Source: JAJDOJ01 sp034722015 (lineage in GTDB: Bacteria; Pseudomonadota; Gammaproteobacteria; JAJDOJ01). Taken from it: DNA of 6,723 nt. Of this stretch, positions 1-6,257 are shown in pieces. Below the pieces are notes generated by a model, which was not told where the DNA came from, ran no database searches, and saw only the letters and a program-made list of their open reading frames with translations. The position numbers were made by a program, and so were the translations under genes. The first letter of the stretch is position 1; every line of letters starts with the position of its first letter. Location: contig JAYENI010000211.1 of NCBI GenBank assembly GCA_034722015.1, forward strand, positions 1 through 6,723, given 5' to 3'.

Positions 1-79
1 CGAAGGGCTGGCAACCCTCGCAGACGAACTGCAAACCGCAGCACTGGAGATCACCACGGGAAACGACGAGATTGATTGA
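1..79 (+). CDS. 3' end of an unidentified plus-strand gene (partial)
   Basis: Reading from base 2, the frame is open for 25 codons and stops at TGA 77-79. The tail is acidic and helix-like (LADELQTAALEI, ending TTGNDEID), with leucines and alanines spaced as in an amphipathic helix. Third positions are mostly G or C, as in the genes nearby, and the other two plus frames give arginine-rich or otherwise unconvincing peptides. The gene runs off the left edge, so length, domains and function cannot be judged. It converges on the minus-strand operon that ends at 283. I do not recognise the family. Confidence 0.5.
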   Translation, partial: EGLATLADELQTAALEITTGNDEID

Positions 80-282
80 CCCGGTCGTCTATCATCCCTG
101 GGTCCTTGTATGGCTTCCTCACCGCCGAATCCGCTTTACCGGGAACCGGAGACAGCCCGGAAACCCGAGCTGCCGCAGGCGACACCTTCGCGGGACCACC
201 GCGACGCCGGAATGCCGTTGCATCATGCGGGAATCATGAAAAGGCTCGTCTGCGCGATGACGACGGCGCGGTCTGACCACGG
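80..282. other. Convergent intergenic region with no recognisable gene
   Basis: About 200 nt separate the stop of the plus-strand partial gene from the stop of the last operon gene. No frame gives a convincing protein. A weak GACCC/GGGTC pairing (78-82 with 100-104) has a 17-nt loop and no T-run, so I do not call it a terminator. The one clear structure is the palindrome at 271-288, listed separately. Confidence 0.5.
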
Positions 283-288
283 TCAGAC
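271..288. repeat. Perfect 8-bp palindrome over the operon's final stop codon
   Basis: GTCTGACC (271-278) and GGTCAGAC (281-288) are perfect reverse complements separated by two bases. Adding 268-269 with 289-290 gives two more pairs if G270 is bulged. The TGA stop of the last operon gene (minus strand, 285-283) lies inside the right arm. It could act as a hairpin at the transcript 3' end or as a protein-binding palindrome. Neither strand has a T-run after it, so it is not a standard intrinsic terminator. Confidence 0.5.
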
Positions 289-1473
289 GCAGGTCACCTC
301 CGCGGCGACCGAGATCTCGTCGAGCATGCGGCGGACCTCTTCCAGGTACAGCGGGTTGGTCAGGATGACATGAGCGGGATTCAGCTCGCGCAGGGCCCCG
401 GGGCCGACGATCTCCTGCCCGGTTCCGGCGATAAATGTGCCCTGCTTCTTCGGGTTCAGGTCGACGGCGTAGCGTACGACGCCTTCCCGGTCCACGACAT
501 TGAGGAAGGTCACGCCCTTGGAACCCGCACCCCAGATGACGGGCTCGCCGGGCCGTCGCCCCTCGCCCAGCATCCATCCTGTCCACTGCTCGACCTTGTC
601 CCGGTAGCTCCGGGAAAACCGTTCGCCGAGCGCCAGCAACTCGGCGAGCTCCGCGGAGTCCCCTGCGGGCCCGGCACGGGCCCCGTTTTTTCTTGCGACG
701 GCTTCGATGCCGAGGAACTGGTCACCGTAACCCAGCCGGGTTTCTAGCACCTCGAATCCGGCCCGCTCGAATACAGCGCGCAGCGATTGCGGCGAGTAGT
801 AGGAACAATGTTCGTAGATCAGGTCCCAGATACCGTCATCCTTGAGCGAATACAGGACGCTGGGAACCTCGAAGTACACCGGTACGTCACCGGTTGCCGT
901 CAGCATGGATCCAAGCCGTTCGAGAAACGCCAGCGGTTCGCGCACATGCTCGAGTACGTGTCTGCAGACCACGAAGTCGGGGGCGATTTCCGCATATCGC
1001 GCCGAATACTCGTCGGCGATCATTGTGATGCCTTCTGAGCGGGTCTCATCGTTCGACGATTTGTAACCCGGATCGAAACCGTAACCCCGGATCTGTCCGA
1101 GTTCCCAGAGCAGGTTCAGAAAATATCCGTTGCCGCAGCCGATCTCGACCACCTTCTTTTCATCGAGGTCGTAGCGACTGATCAGAGAACGCGCGAGGTC
1201 CTCGGCGTATTCCCGGAAGCGCGGAGAATGGTGCAGCGCATTGTCGTAGTCCCCGATGTATTCGACCTTCGCGGGATCGAACGCGCCGTTGTAGAGGTGA
1301 CCGCAGTCCGCGCAAAGCCGAAGCTCGATGTCACCCGCCAGCGCGCTGCGCGCCTCGTCCTGCGTGGGCCACTGCACATTGCACATCACCGGTACATCCC
1401 GAATATCTACTACCGGGCCGGTCTTCGTGGACGCGCAAACCGGGCAGGATTTCCGGCTGTCAGGGCCGCTCAC
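283..1473 (-). CDS. Class I SAM-dependent methyltransferase, divergent C-methyltransferase paralogue (third in tandem)
   Basis: The product is 396 aa with the three-part layout of the TylCIII/NovU sugar C-methyltransferase group. An N-terminal putative zinc domain has CxxC pairs at C10/C13 and C54/C57. The central Rossmann methyltransferase domain has SAM motif I EIGCGNG at 110-116, an LEH at 174-176 and YEHCSYYS at 220-227. The C-terminal domain contains WGAGSKG at 314-320. It is clearly paralogous to the gene just upstream (shared ARxLIxRY, EIGCGxG, GFDPG, YEHCSY, GTGQxIV). The start is GTG 1473-1471, chosen because it forms a 4-nt GTGA overlap with the upstream TGA and sits just ahead of the first CxxC; the frame is open further upstream, but only as a shadow of the preceding gene. 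No strong Shine-Dalgarno is visible, so translational coupling is likely. Relative to TcaB9, the position of Tyr222 is Ile219 here, which may alter chemistry. Substrate unknown; a CDP-sugar is inferred from context. Confidence 0.88.
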   Translation of the reverse strand: MSGPDSRKSCPVCASTKTGPVVDIRDVPVMCNVQWPTQDEARSALAGDIELRLCADCGHLYNGAFDPAKVEYIGDYDNALHHSPRFREYAEDLARSLISRYDLDEKKVVEIGCGNGYFLNLLWELGQIRGYGFDPGYKSSNDETRSEGITMIADEYSARYAEIAPDFVVCRHVLEHVREPLAFLERLGSMLTATGDVPVYFEVPSVLYSLKDDGIWDLIYEHCSYYSPQSLRAVFERAGFEVLETRLGYGDQFLGIEAVARKNGARAGPAGDSAELAELLALGERFSRSYRDKVEQWTGWMLGEGRRPGEPVIWGAGSKGVTFLNVVDREGVVRYAVDLNPKKQGTFIAGTGQEIVGPGALRELNPAHVILTNPLYLEEVRRMLDEISVAAEVTCV

Positions 1474-2672
1474 AACGCAACCAGTTCGGGCGCGAGGCCC
1501 AGTTCTCTGAGCGTCTTCCCCACCTCGCCGCGATACACCGGATTCATCAGCGTCACGGTGTCCGGCCGGTACTGCCGCAGGTATTCGGGTGCGACGATCC
1601 GCTGTCCCGTTCCCGCCATGAAAGAACCCTGGCGGTGAGGATTGATGTCCACGACGTATTCGACGGGAATCTCGCGATCGAGCAGGGCCAGGAAGGCGAC
1701 GGCCTTGGACCCGGAACCCCACAGAACGACCCTGCGCGGGTCGCCTTCACGCACGCGGGCCAGCCACTCATCGCGCTTTTCACGCGCCCGGTCCATGAAC
1801 CCTTCGGCGTGGGCACGCATCGTTTCCAGGTCCCGCGGAACACTCGCCTGGTCCGGGTCCACGTCGATTGGCGCGGCTTCGATGGTGAGGTACTGTCCGT
1901 CGTATTCGACACGCTCGCTCAGGACCTCGAATCCTGTCGATTCGAACAGGTAGCGCAGGGAGCCCGGGCTGAAATACGAGCAATGCTCGTAGTAGACGTC
2001 CTCGAGTGCACAGGTGCCGAGGATACGGGTTGCCTCCGGAACCTGAAAGAAAACGATCGCACCCGGATTCCACCTGACCGACTCGCGGATCATTCGCAGG
2101 AATTCCTTCGGCCGGGCAATGTGCTCCAGCGTCATCTTGCAGGCCACGAAATCCGCGGCGCAATCGTCGTAGCGCGAGGAAAAGAAATCCTTGACGAAGG
2201 TGAGATCCCTGTCGGGCGCGGATTGTTCCCTGGTGTCGTCGAACCCCGGATCGAAACCCGTCCCCCGGTTACCGCCCAGCGCGCAGAGCAGGGAAAGAAA
2301 TTCCCCCTTGCCGCATCCGATCTCCAGGAGATCCTTGCCGTGCAGGGAATAACGGTCGATCAGTCGTCGTGCCAGGTCTTCATGAAATGTGTTGAATGTT
2401 GCGGAGAACCCCTGGGTCTCCTCGTAACGACCCGAGTACTCGGTCAGTCGGGGGTCGAAGGCGGTGTTGCTGACGAAGCCGCAGCTCGGGCAAACCCCCA
2501 AACGCATGTCACCCTTCGGGTATTCCCGCGCCTCGTGAGAGGAATCGAACAGGATGCAACTGTTGACGGGGATCGCGTCCTGCCGGTAGAAGATTTCGAG
2601 ACTGTCCCGTTCGCAGTTCGGACACACACCCGCTGCGTGGTCCGACCCGTCGGTTCGCTCTGTTGCTGTCAT
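1470..2672 (-). CDS. Class I SAM-dependent methyltransferase, C-methyltransferase paralogue (second in tandem)
   Basis: The product is 400 aa. It has an N-terminal putative zinc domain (CxxC at C17/C20 and C61/C64), a SAM-binding Rossmann domain with motif I EIGCGKG at 117-123, an LEH at 182-184, the active-site-like run YYEHCSYFS at 227-235, and a C-terminal domain with WGSGSKAVAFL at 318-328. Tyr227, Glu229 and His230 align with the Tyr222/Glu224/His225 set described for the C-3'-methyltransferase TcaB9 (recalled literature). It is closer to the next gene than to the previous one, which suggests the second and third methyltransferases arose by an old tandem duplication. ATG 2672-2670 lies 15 nt after the preceding stop, with a weak AGAGAG ribosome site ahead of it; its own TGA overlaps the next gene's GTG. 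Probably adds a methyl group to carbon of a keto-nucleotide-sugar, but some family members of this shape have no assigned reaction. Confidence 0.9.
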   Translation of the reverse strand: MTATERTDGSDHAAGVCPNCERDSLEIFYRQDAIPVNSCILFDSSHEAREYPKGDMRLGVCPSCGFVSNTAFDPRLTEYSGRYEETQGFSATFNTFHEDLARRLIDRYSLHGKDLLEIGCGKGEFLSLLCALGGNRGTGFDPGFDDTREQSAPDRDLTFVKDFFSSRYDDCAADFVACKMTLEHIARPKEFLRMIRESVRWNPGAIVFFQVPEATRILGTCALEDVYYEHCSYFSPGSLRYLFESTGFEVLSERVEYDGQYLTIEAAPIDVDPDQASVPRDLETMRAHAEGFMDRAREKRDEWLARVREGDPRRVVLWGSGSKAVAFLALLDREIPVEYVVDINPHRQGSFMAGTGQRIVAPEYLRQYRPDTVTLMNPVYRGEVGKTLRELGLAPELVAL

Positions 2673-2687
2673 GTGCTGACTCTCTGT

Positions 2688-3950
2688 TCAGGCCGCGGTC
2701 ACCTGCGCCCCATCCGGCACGATACGCGGTTCCGGAACGGGAATGATGAACCTGCCGCCCCTGCCCCGGTAGTCCTCGAGGTCCCGCATGATCTCTTCGG
2801 CGAAGTTCCACGCCAGGATCAGGACATAGTCCGGCATTTCCTCGACGATCTTTTCCGGAGGTACGACCGGCAGGAGATTTCCGCCCATGTACCAGCCGTG
2901 CTTCACCGCATTGCGATCCGCGACGAAATCCAGGATCTCCCGATCGATCCCGGTGAAACTCAGCAAGGTGCAGGCCTTGGCGGCAGCGCCGTAACCCGCG
3001 ATCCGAACGCCATCGTGTTTCAGGCCATCCAGTAACGCTCGAAGTTCCGCCCTCAGGGCCAGTACCCGGTCGGCAAAGGCGCGATAGTACTCGAATGTCG
3101 TCGCACCCCGCTTTTCTTCCTCGGCGAGCATTTCCTTCACCCGTTCGCCGGGCGCGTCCACCGGCTCGACGAACAGGCGCAGCGAACCGCCGTGTACCGA
3201 CGTGCGCTCGACGTCGTTCAGATAGAGGCCGTTGCTGCGGAATGCCCTGTCCAGGGCGGTCACGGAGAAGTAACACAGGTGCTGGTGGTAAATGGTGTCG
3301 AACTCGCGGTGGTCGATGAGGTCGATGACCCAGGGCGCCTCGATGACCGCCACGCCGTCGGGTTTCAGGACCGTACGGATCCCCTGGATAAAGCCGTTCA
3401 GGTCGGGAACGTGCGCGAGGACGTTGTTGGCGAGAAACACATCCGCCGGTCCCTCGCCCTCGGCCACCAGCGTCGCGGCCAGTTCCTCCGTAAAGAAGTC
3501 GTGGCGGGTCGGCACGCCCACTTCCCTCGCCGCCCGAACCGGTCCCGGGGCGGGGTCAACGCCGAGGACGGGGATCCCCAGCTCGATGAACTTGCGCAGC
3601 ATGTAGCCGTCGTTGCTGGCGGCCTCGATCACCTTGCTTTCCGGACCGAGTCCCCTGCGGGCCGCGATTGCCGCCGCGCTGTCCTGAAAGTGCCTCAGCA
3701 GGCTGGGGGAGACGGAGGAGAAATACGGGTAGGCGTCGTGGAACAGTATCTCCGGCGGCACCGTCTCGCGAATCTGCACCAATGTACAATGCTCGCAGAA
3801 CGCCAGGGTCAGGGGCACCGAGTAGTCCGGTTTCTCCAGGTCATCCGCATGCACCAGCCGATCGGCAAGGGGTGTGTCACCGAATCCGATCACGTCACGC
3901 AGTGCGTCGGACCCGCATGCGCGGCAGCGTGTCTCTCCTGCGAAGCTCAT
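2688..3950 (-). CDS. Sugar C-methyltransferase, TylCIII/NovU/TcaB9-like (first in tandem)
   Basis: The product is 420 aa, close to the usual length of about 410 for this family, which transfers a methyl from SAM to a carbon of a keto-nucleotide-sugar. A zinc domain carries CxxC at C9/C12 and C52/C55. The SAM motif is the family-typical EAASNDG at 109-115, and YPYFSSVSPS (74-83) matches the strand-loop with catalytic Tyr (Y76). LAH ends at H180, and YHQHLCYFS spans 221-229. The C-terminal domain contains GYGAAAKACTLL at 319-330. Compared with TcaB9 (Tyr76, His181, Tyr222, Glu224, His225, from memory), Tyr, His, Tyr and His are kept, but the Glu is Gln223. ATG 3950-3948 is preferred; an in-frame GTG at 3953 directly abuts the upstream TAG and would add one residue. 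A GGGG run in the end of the upstream gene may be the ribosome site. Likely acts on the product of the two upstream genes. Confidence 0.92.
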   Translation of the reverse strand: MSFAGETRCRACGSDALRDVIGFGDTPLADRLVHADDLEKPDYSVPLTLAFCEHCTLVQIRETVPPEILFHDAYPYFSSVSPSLLRHFQDSAAAIAARRGLGPESKVIEAASNDGYMLRKFIELGIPVLGVDPAPGPVRAAREVGVPTRHDFFTEELAATLVAEGEGPADVFLANNVLAHVPDLNGFIQGIRTVLKPDGVAVIEAPWVIDLIDHREFDTIYHQHLCYFSVTALDRAFRSNGLYLNDVERTSVHGGSLRLFVEPVDAPGERVKEMLAEEEKRGATTFEYYRAFADRVLALRAELRALLDGLKHDGVRIAGYGAAAKACTLLSFTGIDREILDFVADRNAVKHGWYMGGNLLPVVPPEKIVEEMPDYVLILAWNFAEEIMRDLEDYRGRGGRFIIPVPEPRIVPDGAQVTAA

Positions 3951-3953
3951 CAC

Positions 3954-5009
3954 CTACCCCGCGACGGATCTGGCGCCCGCGCCGGTCACACGCCAGTCCT
4001 TCGTCAGCAGCCCCCGCGCCATCAGGTCCTGCAAATGGGCCAGACGCTGAAACCTGGGGCCCTCGAAATCGGCTGGATCCAGCTCGAATCGGCGATACAG
4101 GTCCACGAGTTCCGCGACACCGCGGCGCATCGTCCATTGCGGCTTGAACGCGGGCAGCACCCTGGCAATCTTGTTGCAGTCGACCCGGTAGGAACTGGGG
4201 TCCGGCCTCGCGTCGGGTGCATAATCGATGACGCAATCACCGACCACCTCCTCCACGATCTCGGCCAGTTCACTTACCCGGTAGTTTTCGGCGGTGGTGC
4301 CGATATTGAACGATTCGCAGAAGACGTCCTCGCGCGGCGCCTCCATGGCGGCGATGTAGGCCCTGGAGATGTCCTCGATGTGGACCACCGGGCGCCAGGC
4401 ATTACCCGTACTCTTCAGATAGACCCGCTTTTTCGCGATCGCCCACGCCGTCAGATTGTTCACCACGAGATCAAAGCGGAGCATCGGAGAAACCCCGTAC
4501 GCCGTCGAGGCGCGCATGAATACCGGACAGAAGTGATCGTCGGCCAGCCGCAGCATGCCCTCCTCCGCCGCCACCTTGGAGTCGGCGTAGGGCTTCTGCG
4601 GCCGAAACCCGGAATCCTCTGTGATCCAGTCGTCACCAAACGCGCCGTAGTTGCTGCAACTCGACGCGAACACGAATCGGTCGACCCCGGCCTGCTTCGC
4701 CTTCCTGGCCAGGGACACGGCCGCGACGTGGTTGATGTCGTCGGTCACCTCAGGGTCGTGGCTGCCCAGCGGGTCATTGCTCATGCCCGCCAGGTGGATA
4801 ATCGCGTCGAAACCCTCGAGGTCCCGGATGCCGATATCCCGAACGTCCATGACCCGCATGGGTCCCTCGTCCTCGAAAACCGGCAGGCGGCTACGCTCGA
4901 AGACACAGGAGTCCAGGCCCACCGCGTCGTGCCCCGTGTCGCGCAGCATCGGCATCAGCACCGAGCCGATATAACCGGCGCTCCCCGTCACAAGTACCTT
5001 TCCGTTCAT
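3954..5009 (-). CDS. NAD-dependent epimerase/dehydratase, extended SDR nucleotide-sugar enzyme
   Basis: The product is 351 aa, typical of extended short-chain dehydrogenases that act on nucleotide sugars in the cytoplasm. The N-terminal Rossmann fold has GSAGYIG at 9-15, HLAG at 72-75 and the SSCSNYG run at 117-122. The catalytic Tyr/Lys pair is Y141/K145 (YADSK). RPVVHIEDISRAY at 206-218 is also a standard block of the family. It does not show the features expected of a CDP-glucose 4,6-dehydratase, so a C-4 or C-3 ketoreductase, or a 4-epimerase, is more likely; the exact reaction cannot be read from motifs. ATG 5009-5007 was chosen because it directly precedes the Rossmann strand and has a good ribosome site, AGAAGGTG, ending 5 nt upstream. 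The frame is open for 17 codons further upstream, but these overlap the preceding gene. It starts 25 nt after that gene and ends 3 nt before the next. Confidence 0.93.
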   Translation of the reverse strand: MNGKVLVTGSAGYIGSVLMPMLRDTGHDAVGLDSCVFERSRLPVFEDEGPMRVMDVRDIGIRDLEGFDAIIHLAGMSNDPLGSHDPEVTDDINHVAAVSLARKAKQAGVDRFVFASSCSNYGAFGDDWITEDSGFRPQKPYADSKVAAEEGMLRLADDHFCPVFMRASTAYGVSPMLRFDLVVNNLTAWAIAKKRVYLKSTGNAWRPVVHIEDISRAYIAAMEAPREDVFCESFNIGTTAENYRVSELAEIVEEVVGDCVIDYAPDARPDPSSYRVDCNKIARVLPAFKPQWTMRRGVAELVDLYRRFELDPADFEGPRFQRLAHLQDLMARGLLTKDWRVTGAGARSVAG

Positions 5010-5034
5010 CGTTTCACCTTCTCTAATAGTTTTT

Positions 5035-5766
5035 CTATGTCCAGACCTTCCACGGCACATCGCCCGAATCCCAGTATCCCTGCAGCAGGTTCCGGTCGTG
5101 GACCGTGTCCATGCACTGCCAGAAGTCGTGGTGGCGATACGCCATCAGTTCCCCGTCGGCGGCAAGCCGTTCCATCGGCTCTTTTTCCCACTGTGTGGCG
5201 TCGCCTTCGATGTAATTGAATACGCCGGACTCGAGAACGAAAAACGCCCCGTTGATCCAGCCTTCCGAACCGGGGGGTTTTTCCTCAAAGGCATTCACGC
5301 GGTCGCCATCGAGCTGCAGCCGCCCGAAACGCGCGGGGGGGCGAACGGCCGAGAGTGTGGCAAGTCGCCCATGGGACCGGTGGAAGGCGAGCAGGCGCGA
5401 GAGATCGATATTCGACACGCCGTCCCCCCAGGTCAGGAAAAAGGTCTCTTCTCCAAGGAAGGGCGCAAGCCGCTTGATACGGCCGCCGGTCAGGGTGTCC
5501 TCACCCGTATCCACCAGACTGACGGACCAGGGCACCCCGTTGCCGTCACCGTGACCCCAGGGACCATCCGAATCAAATGCTTCGCGGATCAACTTGCCCT
5601 TATATCCCAGCGCAATGACAAATTCGTTAAATCCGAACCCCGAATAGTGCTTCATGATATGCCAGAGGATCGGCCGGCCACCGATCTCGACCAGGGGCTT
5701 TGGCCGGACCTCCGTTTCCTCGGCAAGCCGTGTACCGCGCCCCCCCGCCAGGATCGCCACCTTCAT
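5035..5766 (-). CDS. rfbF: Glucose-1-phosphate cytidylyltransferase
   Basis: This enzyme makes CDP-glucose and pyrophosphate from CTP and glucose 1-phosphate, the first committed step to CDP-deoxysugars in LPS O-antigen and similar glycans. The 243-aa product has the nucleotidyltransferase signature LAGGRGTRL at 6-14, the RPKPLVEIGG block at 21-30 (K23), ILWHIMKHYS at 33-42, GYKG at 54-57, LVDTGEDTLTGGR at 84-96, and WGDGVS at 113-118 with the probable metal-binding Asp115. EEKP lies at 161-164 and FWQCMDT at 215-221. These blocks match RfbF rather than RfbA-type thymidylyltransferases. It is about 14 residues shorter than the enteric enzymes (257 aa from memory), the loss falling between GYKG and VSLVDTG. 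ATG 5766-5764 was chosen because MKVAILAGG is the standard N-terminus and GGGAGAGG lies just upstream. An open frame continues upstream to 6012 but has no family resemblance. It is the first gene of the operon. Confidence 0.95.
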   Translation of the reverse strand: MKVAILAGGRGTRLAEETEVRPKPLVEIGGRPILWHIMKHYSGFGFNEFVIALGYKGKLIREAFDSDGPWGHGDGNGVPWSVSLVDTGEDTLTGGRIKRLAPFLGEETFFLTWGDGVSNIDLSRLLAFHRSHGRLATLSAVRPPARFGRLQLDGDRVNAFEEKPPGSEGWINGAFFVLESGVFNYIEGDATQWEKEPMERLAADGELMAYRHHDFWQCMDTVHDRNLLQGYWDSGDVPWKVWT

Positions 5767-5990
5767 GACCTCTCCCGTCCTCTGGTGGGATGCGGACGCC
5801 GGAGCGAACGTCTCGCGGTGGGACCGGGCCCTCGCTGGCGCAAGCACCGCGATGCGGATTCTATTCGGGCGGCGCCCAGGCTGGAATCCGGTATCAGGAG
5901 GACCTTGTGTGATAGAGATATCAAGCAGACAGACTCCGGAAAACTCAATGAGCCGACGAGTCCGATGTGGCTTTGAACAATACGCGGCGC

Positions 5991-6019
5991 ACGATAACGA
6001 CGCGGTCACCAATTGACAA
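5991..6019 (-). promoter_or_regulatory. Candidate sigma70-type promoter for the sugar operon
   Basis: On the minus strand, TTGTCA (6019-6014, five of six matches to TTGACA) is followed after exactly 17 nt by TATCGT (5996-5991, four of six matches to TATAAT). It points toward rfbF and would give a leader of roughly 220 nt. The spacing is ideal but the -10 is weak, and matches of this quality occur by chance. Confidence 0.3.
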
Positions 6020-6216
6020 GCTCACTCTGCGGTATCTCGCGATCGACCACTACCCCCATGATTGGATAATCCGTATTGCCACGGATCTTCAGTCGCCGTA
6101 ACGTCGCGATTCCGGTGTTCGTGTGTCGCGTACGTGAATCTGTATGAGAGCAGGCATCGCTTGTTGGAACTGTGTCGAACCAACCACCTATCTCATCAAG
6201 GTATTATCGCTTCGGA

Positions 6217-6242
6217 CCGGAATATTAGCAATCCGGAATATT
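6217..6242. repeat. 10-bp direct repeat CCGGAATATT, two copies
   Basis: CCGGAATATT occurs at 6217-6226 and again at 6233-6242, separated by AGCAAT, so the period is 16 nt. Each copy contains the palindrome AATATT. The pair lies just upstream of the DnaE2-like ORF start at 6256, inside the lower-GC patch. It could be paired operator half-sites or a small duplication. Confidence 0.5.
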
Positions 6243-6257
6243 GCGTACTTCCGCAAT
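6240..6257. repeat. 6-bp inverted repeat ATTGCG/CGCAAT overlapping the DnaE2-like start
   Basis: ATTGCG (6240-6245) and CGCAAT (6252-6257) are perfect reverse complements around a 6-nt loop. The right arm runs into the ATG at 6256-6258, so a hairpin in a plus-strand transcript would sequester the start codon. It is short, and chance occurrence is possible. Confidence 0.35.

Larger units (their letters stand above)
5767..6255. other. Operon leader and intergenic region, no recognisable gene
   Basis: No frame in these 489 nt on either strand gives a recognisable protein. The part next to the operon (5767-5990) is GC-rich and would be the 5' leader if the promoter candidate at 5991-6019 is used; it has only small inverted repeats, such as GGGC/GCCC at 5867-5877, and no clear riboswitch or attenuator. 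From about 6061 to 6260 the composition drops to roughly half G+C, well below the operon. That stretch carries the short repeats listed separately. Confidence 0.45.

Noticed and set aside
6..18. 13-bp match GGCTGGCAACCCT at the left edge and at 6421-6433
   Set aside because: One match of this length is near chance expectation for a window of this size, and the flanking bases do not match.
1474..1722. Upstream extension of the third methyltransferase frame
   Set aside because: It overlaps the C-terminal coding region of the second methyltransferase, is arginine-rich, and adds nothing resembling the family.
1635..3035. 466-codon plus-strand frame opposite the methyltransferase genes
   Set aside because: Antisense shadow of two well-supported genes, with no motif of its own.
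3192..5219. Very long plus-strand open frame (675 codons) opposite the SDR and first methyltransferase
   Set aside because: It lies antisense to genes with clear family motifs, has no recognisable domains, and long antisense frames are expected in GC-rich coding DNA.
5767..6012. Upstream extension of the cytidylyltransferase frame by 82 codons
   Set aside because: The extension has no family similarity, while MKVAILAGG at 5766 is the standard N-terminus with a ribosome site just ahead.
6013..6018. Plus-strand TTGACA as a -35 for the DnaE2-like ORF
   Set aside because: The nearest -10-like hexamer, TATCTC, is only 14 nt away, and no suitable hexamer occurs at 16-18 nt.
6047..6057. Minus-strand GGGGGTAGTGG, similar to the ops element (GGCGGTAGCGT) of RfaH-controlled polysaccharide operons
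   Set aside because: Only about 8 of 11 positions match, and it lies upstream of the promoter candidate, so it would not be transcribed from it.
6165..6180. GAAC-N6-GAAC, resembling an SOS (LexA) box of the alphaproteobacterial type near the DnaE2 remnant
   Set aside because: The known spacing for that type is 7 nt. Here it is 6, and a nearby CTG-N8-CAG also has the wrong spacing for the gammaproteobacterial box.
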